Shown: in pieces, positions 43,804 through 53,006 of the stretch | Layout: each line of letters begins with the position of its first letter | How positions within the stretch are numbered: position 1 is the stretch's first letter | Source of the DNA: Proteiniphilum acetatigenes DSM 18083 | Lineage (GTDB): Bacteria > Bacteroidota > Bacteroidia > Bacteroidales > Dysgonomonadaceae | Assembly: GCF_000380985.1 (NCBI RefSeq) | Contig: NZ_KB905694.1 | Coordinates: forward strand, 248,001 to 312,000 | Direction of reading: 5' to 3' | DNA length: 64,000 bases | Notes under the pieces: model-generated | Databases searched by the model: none | Seen by the model: only the letters and a program-made list of their open reading frames with translations | What the model was told of the DNA's origin: nothing | Made by a program: the position numbers and the translations under genes

Positions 43804-45291
43804 TTAATTGAATATATGTTTTTCATAATCTTTCCACCATTTATCAATATCAATTTTTGGTCTTCTGCAAATGTAAAGAGGGATTCCGTTCTCTTCTTCA
43901 ATTGCATATTTGTGGGTTATTATTTTCACCAATTCAACTTCTTCAAAAACATATTCTACCGATGGTTTCTCATTTCCTACACTAATCCATACATCTGCAT
44001 TCTTATTGCCGTATCCCCAAATCCAAAAACTTCCGTGCCTGCTAATCGGGTTAGGAAGGCCATATCTTTTCCCTAATATTTTAAGCGCTCCTGCTTCTCC
44101 ATAATTTTCCGCCCATAAAACACAATTATCTTTTTCTTTAGAACTTAAAGATTGATAAACACTATCTACCAGTTTTACCTGTTCTTCCCAACCAAACATA
44201 TCGGCATAATCTCCTGTCAGTTCTATTCGTCCATTTCTCTCTTCTAAACCTTTATATTCGACATATTTTTCAATGGGAAGGATTGGAATGGCCTCCGGAA
44301 TAAAATAGATGGACGGCAAGAGAACGATTACGGCAACTACATATACCAGAGATGGTTTTCCCGAAAGCAAAGATTCTATTTTTACAGCACCACCGGCAAA
44401 AAGGACAGGATAAATGGCAAATATGTAATAGGCTTTTGAATGAAGGAGCCACATCGTAAAGAAGATAACTAAAGCTGCAATACCTATGGTCCTGTATTTT
44501 TTTAAGTTCTTGTCGATCAGGAAGGCACTTATACCCAAAAGGCTTATGACTAAAGTGAAAGGATATTTCAATTGTTCCAGGCCAAATTCCATCGGGTTGA
44601 TTCCGTCCAATTGCTTGTCGTTTAACGCCTGTAAATGCTTTAACAGAGGGAAGTCGTAATAAATCTGCCAAATAATATTGGGCAAGAAAATCAGCAATGA
44701 AACCAATGCCGAAATATAAAACCATTTATTTTTAAATATCTGACCCTTTTGATGGAAAATCAAACTAACGAATATCCCAAAAGCCCAAACCAATATGGTG
44801 TATTTGGTCATTAATCCTAATCCTAAAGTTATACCCAAAAGAACCAGGTATTTTTTGTTTTGTGTGTTTATAAATTTTATGATAAAGTAAAATCCTAATG
44901 TCCAGAATAATTGGTCAAACGCCACCGGTTGAAATAAAGTGTGATTCCGATAAAACGGAAGAAAAGCAAGAATGCAGATTCCGGACAGTAATACCGCCCT
45001 GGATTTTCCACCAAGCTCTTTCGCAATCAAACAACATAGGATCAATATTCCAACACCTGCCAACGTGGGAAAAAGTCTGACTCCCAAAAGTGAATAATCA
45101 AAAAGCCAATAAGATATTTTTGCGATTACACCAATGAATGGTGGGAATTCCATAAAACCCCAATCTAAATGCTCACTGACCGATAAATGCAACAACTCAT
45201 CACGATGAAAACCATAATTCTGATTTCCAAACCAATGAATCATGAATTTGATAGTAGACAAAATTAGAATTATTGGCAAGTATTTTCTCAT
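43804..45291 (-). CDS. Family-39-like (ArnT/PMT) membrane glycosyltransferase
   Basis: The 495-residue membrane protein has about ten helices. It has the family's first-loop acidic motif in GFHRDELLHLSVSEHLDWGF, then MEFPPFIGVIAKISYWLFDY and KYLVLLGITLGLGLMTKYTI. The C-terminal ~150 residues are soluble. Such enzymes transfer a sugar or aminosugar from a polyprenyl carrier to lipid A or protein. The Asp-Glu (RDEL) pair fits the catalytic loop. It is the largest gene of the island, and the donor and acceptor are unknown. Confidence 0.85.
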   Translation of the reverse strand: MRKYLPIILILSTIKFMIHWFGNQNYGFHRDELLHLSVSEHLDWGFMEFPPFIGVIAKISYWLFDYSLLGVRLFPTLAGVGILILCCLIAKELGGKSRAVLLSGICILAFLPFYRNHTLFQPVAFDQLFWTLGFYFIIKFINTQNKKYLVLLGITLGLGLMTKYTILVWAFGIFVSLIFHQKGQIFKNKWFYISALVSLLIFLPNIIWQIYYDFPLLKHLQALNDKQLDGINPMEFGLEQLKYPFTLVISLLGISAFLIDKNLKKYRTIGIAALVIFFTMWLLHSKAYYIFAIYPVLFAGGAVKIESLLSGKPSLVYVVAVIVLLPSIYFIPEAIPILPIEKYVEYKGLEERNGRIELTGDYADMFGWEEQVKLVDSVYQSLSSKEKDNCVLWAENYGEAGALKILGKRYGLPNPISRHGSFWIWGYGNKNADVWISVGNEKPSVEYVFEEVELVKIITHKYAIEEENGIPLYICRRPKIDIDKWWKDYEKHIFN

Positions 45292-45341
45292 TGTTTGATC
45301 TCAAAATTCTGAGTAACGGCAAATTTAGCAATTTTTCCCAT

Positions 45342-45443
45342 TTACTTTTCCAACTTTTTCTTGACATTTTCGTCCAACCAATTAGTTCCGTCTTGATTGT
45401 TTTTTAGTTGATGAACAACGTTGTCTATTAGTTTTTTGATATA
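45342..45443 (-). pseudogene. Orphan coding fragment, possibly DinB/DUF1572-like
   Basis: A 33-codon open stretch lies between two genes, with a stop just upstream and no start codon. It reads KKLIDNVVHQLKNNQDGTNW then LDENVKKKLEK. The amphipathic helix followed by GTNW-DE resembles the beginning of DinB-like four-helix proteins. The resemblance is weak; it may just be a chance frame. Confidence 0.25.
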
Positions 45444-45457
45444 TCAAATGTGAATTA

Positions 45458-46798
45458 TTACGAAAGAGTTTTCCTATTCTTTTGAAGCAGTATTATATAC
45501 ATCAATACAACAAAAGCGGCATAAACATACTGGGTACGGGATACACCTACTCCATACGGGAACCAAATTCCTGGAATATACAATGCAGATACTTCTTTTG
45601 AAAATATACCTATTGATACCAGCAAGGTTGCCAATAATGTTATCCAATCTCTCAATCCATGTTTTAGGATTGTTAGATAAATTATAAATAGCATTAACAT
45701 GATGAATAATAAGCGTGTATAGTCAACAATGGTTAGAAAAAGAGCATGATTCATTGATTCCGAAATCCATGAAAGTCCCAATAATTGGGAAACCAAATAA
45801 CTCAAGGTAAGTATTAAAATAATTTTCGGTATCCATTTTGGCTTTTCCAAGCCATACCATTCCCACCAGGCCATAAGCCAACTCCCGAGGATCAATGGCA
45901 TTAGAATAACGGTTGTCACGATGTCAAATTGATGAGCGCTCTCTATTTGAAACCAATAGTAAACAGCCTGATTAAGACGTACCAGGGCTAACAAAACTAA
46001 GGCAATAATAAACCATTTGCAGGAATGGGTCAGCCTTTTCTTTCTATGCAATAGGAACATTGTTATTGCCAGGAGAATAAAAATCAGGGGTAACACAACT
46101 TCTACAATATAGCCTTTGATACTTTGTTGCCATTGAAGTTTATAGATTGATTCAATTTTACTTTTCTCTCCGATCATAGGAGCCACATGAATACCTCCCA
46201 AATCAGGAAGTTGTCCTAACGTGGCTGCACTCATCCATACCCTGAAAGCAATCGTTATATTATTTTCTTTTCCTGTACTCTCCGGTAGTAGGAACATACG
46301 AGGCTGAATGCTGTATGCTGTGGGAGGTGTGTCAAAGAAATCACCTGCACTGGCCAACAATTCTCCATTAATATATATTTGATACGCATCATCTACAGCG
46401 GAAGGTGCAAGCAAAAATAATTTTTTTTTATCAAGATTTTCAATCGAAACCTTCATGCGATACCAGGCGTATCCTGAATAATTGGGGTGTCCTTTGCCAG
46501 TCCAACCTGGCACATATCCCGAAATTCCTACATCACCATCCCGTGCTCCCGGAGGTGCGGTAAAATCAACTATTTCCCATTCTGAATCATTAAAATCGGG
46601 GACAGCCCATTGTTGATTATCACCTGTCCTAAATTTCCAGGGACCGTTTAATGTTATATATGTATCACCGTTGTCGAATATTATTCCATTGGTTGCTGAA
46701 AACTTAAAATATATGAAGGTGAGTATCATCAAAAGTATTGAGATGATCAGCATTATATATATGGTAGCTGAAATCTTGTCTTTTGTTTTAAAGCTCAT
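45458..46798 (-). CDS. 7TM receptor-like protein with GH2-like sugar-binding ectodomain, no output domain
   Basis: I prefer the start giving MSFKTKDKISATIYIMLIIS; the frame is open 18 codons further. The 446-residue product has an N-terminal membrane anchor and an extracellular jelly roll of about 200 residues (LNGPWKFRTGDNQQWAVPDF, WYRMKVSIENL, DDAYQIYINGELLAS). This resembles GH2/7TMR-DISM sugar-binding modules. Seven to eight helices follow from about residue 240. Proteins of this build normally end in a histidine kinase or phosphatase domain; here the chain stops after the last helix (LLQKNRKTLS). Partner or function is unknown. Confidence 0.72.
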   Translation of the reverse strand: MSFKTKDKISATIYIMLIISILLMILTFIYFKFSATNGIIFDNGDTYITLNGPWKFRTGDNQQWAVPDFNDSEWEIVDFTAPPGARDGDVGISGYVPGWTGKGHPNYSGYAWYRMKVSIENLDKKKLFLLAPSAVDDAYQIYINGELLASAGDFFDTPPTAYSIQPRMFLLPESTGKENNITIAFRVWMSAATLGQLPDLGGIHVAPMIGEKSKIESIYKLQWQQSIKGYIVEVVLPLIFILLAITMFLLHRKKRLTHSCKWFIIALVLLALVRLNQAVYYWFQIESAHQFDIVTTVILMPLILGSWLMAWWEWYGLEKPKWIPKIILILTLSYLVSQLLGLSWISESMNHALFLTIVDYTRLLFIMLMLFIIYLTILKHGLRDWITLLATLLVSIGIFSKEVSALYIPGIWFPYGVGVSRTQYVYAAFVVLMYIILLQKNRKTLS

Positions 46799-46920
46799 AT
46801 CATTTGAAATTAATTCTTTGTTGGCTGTTCTCAATGCATTACAATGTTCCACCAGACTTGTGATTCGATGGGAACATTGCTGTTAACGAGTGGGCGCTTG
46901 CCGAAGTGGCGGAAATCGTG

Positions 46921-47550
46921 TCAAAACGATGTATCAAAAAGTGAGGTATCAACATAATATCGAACCATAGGCCTGTTTTTCGATGTTTCGTCAACGATTT
47001 CAAAACCTGCTCTTTCAAACGCTTTATACAGACCTACCCACGCAAAGGCGTCAGGAAGTTTTCCCTGTGTGGGTATGGTCGGATAGGCTTCAATAATTTT
47101 TATTCCGTTTTCCTTGGCGTATTTTATCAATCCTTTTAAAAGTGCAACCGAAACCCCTTGCCGTCTAAAATCTTTTGCAATAAAAGTGCAGGGAACAGAC
47201 CAGACGGGTTTATCGTCGATACGTTTATGAATTCTTGATTTTTCCAGTTTCAAAAAATCTTCCCGGGGTGCAAATGCACACCAGGCAATCGGAATGTCTT
47301 TATAAAAGCCAAGAAGTCCTGTCGGTTGATTGTTCCAGACAAGCTGTTTCATCGCATTTTTGTTTCCGTCATTCATTTTGCCTTCTTTATAATCTGCCTT
47401 TTTTAGCCGGTAAAACATACACCAACAATTGCCGCAGGCTCCTTTCACTCCAAAGAGTTCTACAAACTTGTTCCAATTGTTTTTTGTCAATGGCTCAAAT
47501 CTTAACTCGACTAAAAAATCTTTATCAATGGTTGGTGATACTGAATCCAT
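46921..47550 (-). CDS. GNAT-family N-acetyltransferase
   Basis: The 209-residue protein has LRFEPLTKNNWNKFVELFG, a CGNCWCMFYR Cys-rich stretch, TGLLGFYKDIPIAWCAFAPR, and the acyl-CoA loop in FIAKDFRRQGVSVALLKGLI followed by GLYKAFERAGFEIVDET. The Cys-rich lead (GNCWCM) followed by GNAT is a known subfamily, role unknown. Its start lies 26 bases inside the end of the aldo/keto reductase gene, so the two are coupled. Confidence 0.9.
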   Translation of the reverse strand: MDSVSPTIDKDFLVELRFEPLTKNNWNKFVELFGVKGACGNCWCMFYRLKKADYKEGKMNDGNKNAMKQLVWNNQPTGLLGFYKDIPIAWCAFAPREDFLKLEKSRIHKRIDDKPVWSVPCTFIAKDFRRQGVSVALLKGLIKYAKENGIKIIEAYPTIPTQGKLPDAFAWVGLYKAFERAGFEIVDETSKNRPMVRYYVDTSLFDTSF

Positions 47551-48403
47551 ATTCTGTTTGTCGTATGAAATAGTTATTACTTGGTTTTACCCTTCTATCA
47601 GGGTCATGACCCACCCTTTGTCCTTTATCAAGTGCGCAGATAGCCTGCATGTCCTCTTCGCTGATCTCGAAATCGAAGATTCTCTTATTCTCCAAAATCC
47701 TTTCGGGGTGCGTTGATTTTGGAATGGTAACCACTCCCATTTGAATATTCCAACGCAGAACAATCTGTGCAACTGTACGTCCATACTTTTCCGCCATCTC
47801 TGCTAACATGGGTATACTGAATATTTTCCCCTGCATCAATGGACTATATGCCTCATATTGTATTTGCTGCTTCTTACAATATTCAAGCAGAGGAGTCTGT
47901 AATAATCGGGGATGAAACTCAATTTGATTTACCATAGGTCTTATTTCGCATTCGGCAAACAGTGATTCCAAATGGTGAATATGAAAATTGGATACACCAA
48001 TAGCACGAACACGCTTTTCACAGTATAGCTTCTCCAGAGCTTTCCATGTACCTTTGTTTTTATAATTAGGCCAATGAATAAGATAAAGGTCCAGATAATC
48101 CGTTCCAAGCCGTTTTAAACTTATGTCGAAGGCTTTGAGCGTATTTTCATATCCGGAGTCGGAACCCCACACCTTGTCGGTGAGAAAAATTTCACTGCGA
48201 TCGACTCCGCTTTGGTGAATGCCTTCGCCTACGCCGATTTCGTTCTTGTAGTAAGCTGCCGTATCAACATGGCGGTATCCTGATTCCAATGCCTTCCTGA
48301 CTGACTGGACGACAATCTCTCCGTCGGGTATTTTGAAGGTTCCGAATCCAAGTATCGGCATTTTAACACCGTTGTTCAAAGTTACATAAAGTTGATTATG
48401 CAT
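47525..48403 (-). CDS. Aldo/keto reductase
   Basis: The 292-residue enzyme has the AKR signature order: GYRHVDTAAYYKNEIGVGEG (catalytic Asp and Tyr), EIFLTDKVW (Lys), LDLYLIHWPNYKNKGTWKAL (His) and VRAIGVSNFHIHHLE. It continues with QIVLRWNIQMGVVTIPKSTH and the NADPH-binding end HPERILENKRIFDFE. It belongs to the AKR5-like family that reduces aldehydes such as methylglyoxal or 2,5-diketo-gluconate. The last ~20 residues are unusual compared with common family ends. It precedes a GNAT gene with a 26-base overlap. Confidence 0.92.
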   Translation of the reverse strand: MHNQLYVTLNNGVKMPILGFGTFKIPDGEIVVQSVRKALESGYRHVDTAAYYKNEIGVGEGIHQSGVDRSEIFLTDKVWGSDSGYENTLKAFDISLKRLGTDYLDLYLIHWPNYKNKGTWKALEKLYCEKRVRAIGVSNFHIHHLESLFAECEIRPMVNQIEFHPRLLQTPLLEYCKKQQIQYEAYSPLMQGKIFSIPMLAEMAEKYGRTVAQIVLRWNIQMGVVTIPKSTHPERILENKRIFDFEISEEDMQAICALDKGQRVGHDPDRRVKPSNNYFIRQTEYGFSITNH

Positions 48404-48503
48404 AAAATTCTCCTTTCCAAATTATTATTGTCGTCTTTTTATATTCCGGTCCTTACTTAAAAAACCGTATGCCTTCCTTTATGTACCGCAGGTTTGCGCC
48501 AAT

Positions 48504-49472
48504 TTAATTCATCACCGAGGTTGAGGCAAAGGTCCTTTTGATACCTTTTCTATATTTCATCCCCGGATATCCGAAAACAACAAATATTCCTTCTCTGCTG
48601 GCATATTTTATTCCATGCTCTTCCCTGAACCTTTCTGCTTTTTTGCCACTTTGAATTAAAGGATGCACCCCTCCCAGCATACAGGTTCCTAATCCCAAAG
48701 ATTCTGCCGCATACATTGCTGTGGTTGCAGCAACAATCGGATCAGCAGGATCAGTATAAGGAGAACCATAAAAATATAAAGCTAAGGGAGCATCATAGTT
48801 GACCAGGTTAATCCCTTCCCTGATATTATGAATATATATATCAAAAAGAGGTTTTACAAAACCCTTGAACATTTCATCGTTTACTTTGCCCCAAAACGGA
48901 CGCATCATTGTTAAGAACCATTTGGAAACGAACCATTTCATCCCGTTAAGATATTCACAAAAATCAACGGCAAACTTTCTTGTTTTTTCTTTACTGTCAA
49001 GAATCAGGACATTTACATCAGAAGGGGGTAGCCCCATTGGAGAGGTGCTCGCTGCATCGAGTATTTTTTCGACGATTTCGGGTTCTACCTCTTTATCCAG
49101 AAATTCCCTTACACTCCTTCTTCTCCGGAACAAGGCAAGCAATTGCCCATAATTTGCGGTGCTTGCTTCAGGCGGTAAATCAAATAGATCCTCTTTGGAT
49201 AATTCCCTGCCGGATATCTCAATTGCACCCACCGGACAAATAGCCATACAATGTCCACAACCAATGCACCCAAATGCCGGAGTGATGCTGACCCTGACTT
49301 TATTATTTTCAAGGTAAAGGCTGAAATCTTTACAAACCTCTACACATTTTCCGCAGCCGGTACACTTATCACTCTTTATATGTATTTCGGCTTTTTCTTT
49401 TGTTCTTGATGTTGGTATAGCCATGTTCAAATGATAAGATTCGGGAAATGGAACGTCGGTTTCATTTTTCAA
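48504..49472 (-). CDS. Nitroreductase with N-terminal 2x[4Fe-4S] ferredoxin domain
   Basis: The 322-residue protein begins with two ferredoxin clusters: CTGCGKCVEVC and CIGCGHCMAICPVGAIEI. The rest is a nitroreductase FMN fold: LFRRRRSVREFLDKEVEPEI, LDAASTSPMGLPPSDVNVLI and a late GLGTCMLGGVHPLI segment. Such fusions deliver electrons from ferredoxin to flavin for reduction of nitro- or quinone-like compounds. The short lead MKNETDVPFPESYHLNM precedes the ferredoxin part. No partner genes are adjacent. Confidence 0.92.
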   Translation of the reverse strand: MKNETDVPFPESYHLNMAIPTSRTKEKAEIHIKSDKCTGCGKCVEVCKDFSLYLENNKVRVSITPAFGCIGCGHCMAICPVGAIEISGRELSKEDLFDLPPEASTANYGQLLALFRRRRSVREFLDKEVEPEIVEKILDAASTSPMGLPPSDVNVLILDSKEKTRKFAVDFCEYLNGMKWFVSKWFLTMMRPFWGKVNDEMFKGFVKPLFDIYIHNIREGINLVNYDAPLALYFYGSPYTDPADPIVAATTAMYAAESLGLGTCMLGGVHPLIQSGKKAERFREEHGIKYASREGIFVVFGYPGMKYRKGIKRTFASTSVMN

Positions 49473-49479
49473 TGAAGTT

Positions 49480-49998
49480 TTATAAATGGTTCTTTCGCCA
49501 GTTTTCTATTTTGTCGGCATAACGGAACATTAGTTGCAGATTAAGTAATAACGCTATTAAAAGCGCTAAACTCCAAATTGCTATATTTGTTACATTCAAA
49601 TTGTTGTTAACAAATGTTATGTAGAATATATAAAAAACAGGCAATATCGTTATCAACGCTGTTCGGCTTCCCGGGATCCATTTTCTGAATTTTATGTATT
49701 GGAATATATGTCCGAACAAATGAAGCGTATAGGCAATAAATAATCCGATAGCCATTTCTGTTATTTGAAATCTAACTGAAATAAAAAGTATTATTGATGC
49801 CAAAACGAATTCTTCCATTATCATTAAACTGATTGTTTCGGTAGATTGATAATGTTTTTTCCCTTTGATAAACATTTCGTCTGACAACTTTTTATCGTTC
49901 TCATTCTTTTGTATCCAATTTCTAATAGTTATGATTTCTTCAAATTCGTGAATCATAAAAAGGGATAATATAAGAAAGGATAATTCTGCTGTACTCAT
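49480..49998 (-). CDS. HXXEE-domain membrane protein
   Basis: The 172-residue protein has the HxxEE motif in LFMIHEFEEIITIRNWIQKN and a second H-rich segment YTLHLFGHIFQYIKFRKWIP. It has four or five hydrophobic helices. The HEFEE/HxxxH arrangement suggests a metal-binding membrane enzyme, but the family is uncharacterised. It ends seven bases before the nitroreductase start, so they could be co-transcribed. Confidence 0.82.
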   Translation of the reverse strand: MSTAELSFLILSLFMIHEFEEIITIRNWIQKNENDKKLSDEMFIKGKKHYQSTETISLMIMEEFVLASIILFISVRFQITEMAIGLFIAYTLHLFGHIFQYIKFRKWIPGSRTALITILPVFYIFYITFVNNNLNVTNIAIWSLALLIALLLNLQLMFRYADKIENWRKNHL

Positions 49999-50078
49999 TT
50001 GGATACAAATTTAGAAAAATATCTTTCATCACAAAAGGTCCCACTTGATAATTTGGGTCAGCCAGAATTCATCGCTTA

Positions 50079-50966
50079 CTAATTTCTAAGTAATATGATC
50101 ATCACGGAACCAAAGATCATGATCACTGAGCCGATAATCTTTTTCTTGATCTCCTTTTCCTGAAAAAATTTATAGCCAAACAGAATACTTACAATGATTG
50201 AAAGCTGAAAAAGCGATAACGCATAACCCACCGGGATATGATCAAAGACATAATTTGTCGTGTATTGCATTGTTCCAATACAAGCAACCAAAAGCAAAAA
50301 TTTATTCAGATTTTCCAGTTTAACCGTTCTCCTGAACTCTGTCTTAAGTCTGGTCTTATAAAAGAACAGCACGATGAAAGAAAACAAAGCACCGAATATG
50401 CACCAACTTATAAATGCCAACACTGTTGAGGACGCCAAGATCACTCTTTTTATAAAAACAGCTTCAATAGCTGTCAGGACCATTGCCCAAATTCTGAATT
50501 GAATAGCCGGATTTTTCAGAAGCTTCCATGAGAACCTGTCATCAGTTGTATCTAAAACATAATAACTTCCATAAATAATAAGCGATATCCCTATAATACC
50601 CCAAATATTCGGTATTTCCGAAAGCAAAAATATTCCGGCAATTATTCCGATAACCGACTTGTATGAGTTTATGGGACCCAAAATCGATAGATCCCCCGTT
50701 TGAAGCGCCTTCACAAGAAAACCGTTTCCCACAGCGCCTGCGATTCCTCCTAGAATTGAATACAGCCAAAAATCTTTTTCAAAGTCAGGTATTTGCATGA
50801 AACAGAGAAGAATACCACAAAATAATGAGAGTAAGAAATAGGTCAGAAAGTTAACGATTAACGGATTATTCCCTTTTGAGGCAAGTTGTTTCTGATAGAC
50901 ATTCGCCAAAGGATTAGAGATTACTCTTAAGACAACAGCAATTGCAACTAAAATTATTCCAGTCAT
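50079..50966 (-). CDS. EamA/DMT-family transporter
   Basis: The 295-residue membrane protein has ten hydrophobic helices. The repeat structure is typical of EamA: LGGIAGAVGNGFLVKALQTG, DLSILGPINSYKSVIGIIAG and YALSLFQLSIIVSILFGYKF, then FFQEKEIKKKIIGSVIMIFG. Half-transporter duplications of this kind export amino acids or metabolites. Substrate is unknown. A second EamA gene at 51714-52625 is not closely similar. Confidence 0.9.
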   Translation of the reverse strand: MTGIILVAIAVVLRVISNPLANVYQKQLASKGNNPLIVNFLTYFLLSLFCGILLCFMQIPDFEKDFWLYSILGGIAGAVGNGFLVKALQTGDLSILGPINSYKSVIGIIAGIFLLSEIPNIWGIIGISLIIYGSYYVLDTTDDRFSWKLLKNPAIQFRIWAMVLTAIEAVFIKRVILASSTVLAFISWCIFGALFSFIVLFFYKTRLKTEFRRTVKLENLNKFLLLVACIGTMQYTTNYVFDHIPVGYALSLFQLSIIVSILFGYKFFQEKEIKKKIIGSVIMIFGSVMIILLRN

Positions 50967-51064
50967 TCAACACACTTCTTATAATATATTTCTCAGCATG
51001 GTATTGCTTAGTTCTTTATTAAACTGTATCTCATTCGACATAAGTCGAATTTTCGATTGCTCGA

Positions 51065-51562
51065 TTAATGTCTCCTTACACTCTTCAGATAATAATACAT
51101 TATCAGAATAAAAAACAATCCGATCGTCAGGGGTAAGAACCAGACTCCAAGCCCATCCGCAGTTCCTTTTGCAATTTGTATTGTCATGAACACAATAAGC
51201 CCGAAAACTACAACAAATAATAATTTAACTGACCTGATTAATCGAGTTGCATTCGAGTATTGCCAAAAGACATTTTCCTGTGTAATAGGGACAAAATAAT
51301 TAAAAACACGGGGATATTTATTGAGGACTGTCAGTCCGGTAAAAAGTAGTGTCGCGACAATTGGTAAAATCAGGATATGACTTTTATCTCCAAAGCCATC
51401 CACTTCTCCGGTACCATTATAATGAATAGGGATCTGTTCCGGTAATTTTTCATAATTCATTAATGTCAAAACCCAGATTCCAATAATAACCATCCAACTG
51501 ATAATTTCTATTATTTTATCAGTCGTAGTCAAATTGATTTTTACCTTTGGATGATCTTTCAT
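51065..51562 (-). CDS. DUF1648 membrane protein
   Basis: The 165-residue protein has the DUF1648 signature WVLTLMNYEKLPEQIPIHYN followed by GTGEVDGFGDKSHILILPIV, and four membrane segments. DUF1648 is shared with SdpI-type immunity proteins, but this one lacks the C-terminal SdpI helices. Function is unknown. It lies between the two EamA transporters, with about 100 bases before the next gene. Confidence 0.88.
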   Translation of the reverse strand: MKDHPKVKINLTTTDKIIEIISWMVIIGIWVLTLMNYEKLPEQIPIHYNGTGEVDGFGDKSHILILPIVATLLFTGLTVLNKYPRVFNYFVPITQENVFWQYSNATRLIRSVKLLFVVVFGLIVFMTIQIAKGTADGLGVWFLPLTIGLFFILIMYYYLKSVRRH

Positions 51563-51713
51563 TTATGGATCAAAGTTATATTTTTTATTCGCACCATCTT
51601 TCTTCAACATTACATTTTGATGAGGAATGTTGATTATTTCTACAATTTCCACCTGTTTTTATATACTTTCCCAATACAAAAAAATGCCATTTTATATTAC
51701 TGTAATATCTACT

Positions 51714-52625
51714 CTATTTTTTCAGCACGTTCACACCGATAATTCCTGTCAGAACCATTATACCACCAATGATATGGTAAAGATGAAGCGTTTCATTCAG
51801 AAACAACACACCGCTGAAAACGGCTATCACGGGACTGAGGTTGTTGAAAATAGATACCTGTGAAGCCGGTATTACCGTCAGGGCACTGTTAGTCAGGAAG
51901 GAAGTCAGGAAGGAGGATAGAACACCCAGATAAAGTATTGTCCACAAGAACTCACTATTCTTGAATGCGGCGAAATAGAGCGGCAATGTACCCCATTTCA
52001 GATGGGTTATTACAGCAATGAGGTTAAATAGGATACAAGCGGTTAGGGTCATGAAGAATGTAATGTCCATAGCGTTGAACTGCTGTGTAATCTTTCGGCC
52101 AAGTACAAAATAAACAGCCATGGATATTACCGAAAGAAGAATGAAAAAATCGCCTTTCAACGTTTCGTTACTAACTTCTCCCAGTCCGTTCTTATACATA
52201 ATATACACAACACCACCTACCGACAACAGCACAAAAATAATTTGCCAAAAGGAACTTTTCTCCTTCAGGAATACCGCTGCCAGAATAACCGTAAAAATGG
52301 GTGCGGTTGCCGATAAAATACCGGCTTCGGAAGCAGTGGTAAACTGTAAACCTATTGTCTGCATTGAGAAAAGCAGTAACGGATAAAACAGGGATAATAC
52401 GAGCAGAGGTAATATCCTTTTTCGGTCAATCACAGGCCATTCCTTCCTGCGCAACAAATAAAAAAAGAATAAACCGGCAGTTGCCGCCGTAAAGCGGTGT
52501 GCCAGCAAATCAATGGGCGAAGCGTGGCGCAACGCCATCTTTACAAAGATAAAAGAAAAACCGATAATGAAGGTCATCAATGTGAGACCGGCATAAGCTA
52601 CTACTTCCCTATTTACCCGTTTCAT
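51714..52625 (-). CDS. EamA/DMT-family transporter
   Basis: The 303-residue protein has ten helices and the EamA pattern: FIIGFSFIFVKMALRHASPI, DLLAHRFTAATAGLFF, LQFTTASEAGILSATAPIFT, FLKEKSSFWQIIF and FNNLSPVIAVFSGVLFLNET ending in HIIGGIMVLTGIIG. It is a close match to RhaT/YdcZ-like drug/metabolite exporters. It is the first gene of the minus-strand island seen from the pta side. Confidence 0.92.
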   Translation of the reverse strand: MKRVNREVVAYAGLTLMTFIIGFSFIFVKMALRHASPIDLLAHRFTAATAGLFFFYLLRRKEWPVIDRKRILPLLVLSLFYPLLLFSMQTIGLQFTTASEAGILSATAPIFTVILAAVFLKEKSSFWQIIFVLLSVGGVVYIMYKNGLGEVSNETLKGDFFILLSVISMAVYFVLGRKITQQFNAMDITFFMTLTACILFNLIAVITHLKWGTLPLYFAAFKNSEFLWTILYLGVLSSFLTSFLTNSALTVIPASQVSIFNNLSPVIAVFSGVLFLNETLHLYHIIGGIMVLTGIIGVNVLKK

Positions 52626-53006
52626 CCGATTAGAACTATTTATCTTCTTCGCACGATTATTTTATATCAAATCAATACATCATCACTACTTCCCGAAAGA
52701 TGGGGACAGGTTGTTCCGGCTTGTCGGGATTATTAAATCAATTTTCATATTCGTTCCATATAGCAAAAATAACATACAAGTTTATTATAACAAAACGATT
52801 CATAAACTTCCGGGATCACTGTCAAATTATAGTGGAGAATGATCCATCGCCTTCTGACTCTATTGTTTGTCGAAAATGTTGACATTTTGCTACTTCATCT
52901 GCGCTTTTTTTCGTACTTTTGCGGGAAATATTGGATATTCTGAAATCGTTCCCTATAGGAATTAAGAACCAAAGCATACATCCACCATTAGTGAATTTAG
53001 CATACA
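52626..53006. other. 381-base spacer with the pta promoter
   Basis: This is the island boundary with the acetate genes. There is no gene; one short frame, 52822-53040 on the minus strand, overlaps the pta start and has no family features. The part near 53 kb has a promoter-like box (below). No tRNA or attachment-site repeat was seen. Confidence 0.6.
52914..52921 (+). promoter_or_regulatory. Putative -7 element of the pta-ackA operon
   Basis: TACTTTTG matches TAnnTTTG. A TTTTG lies upstream at 52885-52889 but with 24 rather than 19-21 bases between, so the -33 part is uncertain. Confidence 0.5.

Noticed and set aside
34821-53006. Chromosomal integron array
   Set aside because: Gene content and one-way layout fit, but no integrase gene and no spacer with clear paired R'/R'' and L'/L'' attC boxes was found by eye. 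The palindrome near 35903-35922 matches only one box (GTTGGGC).
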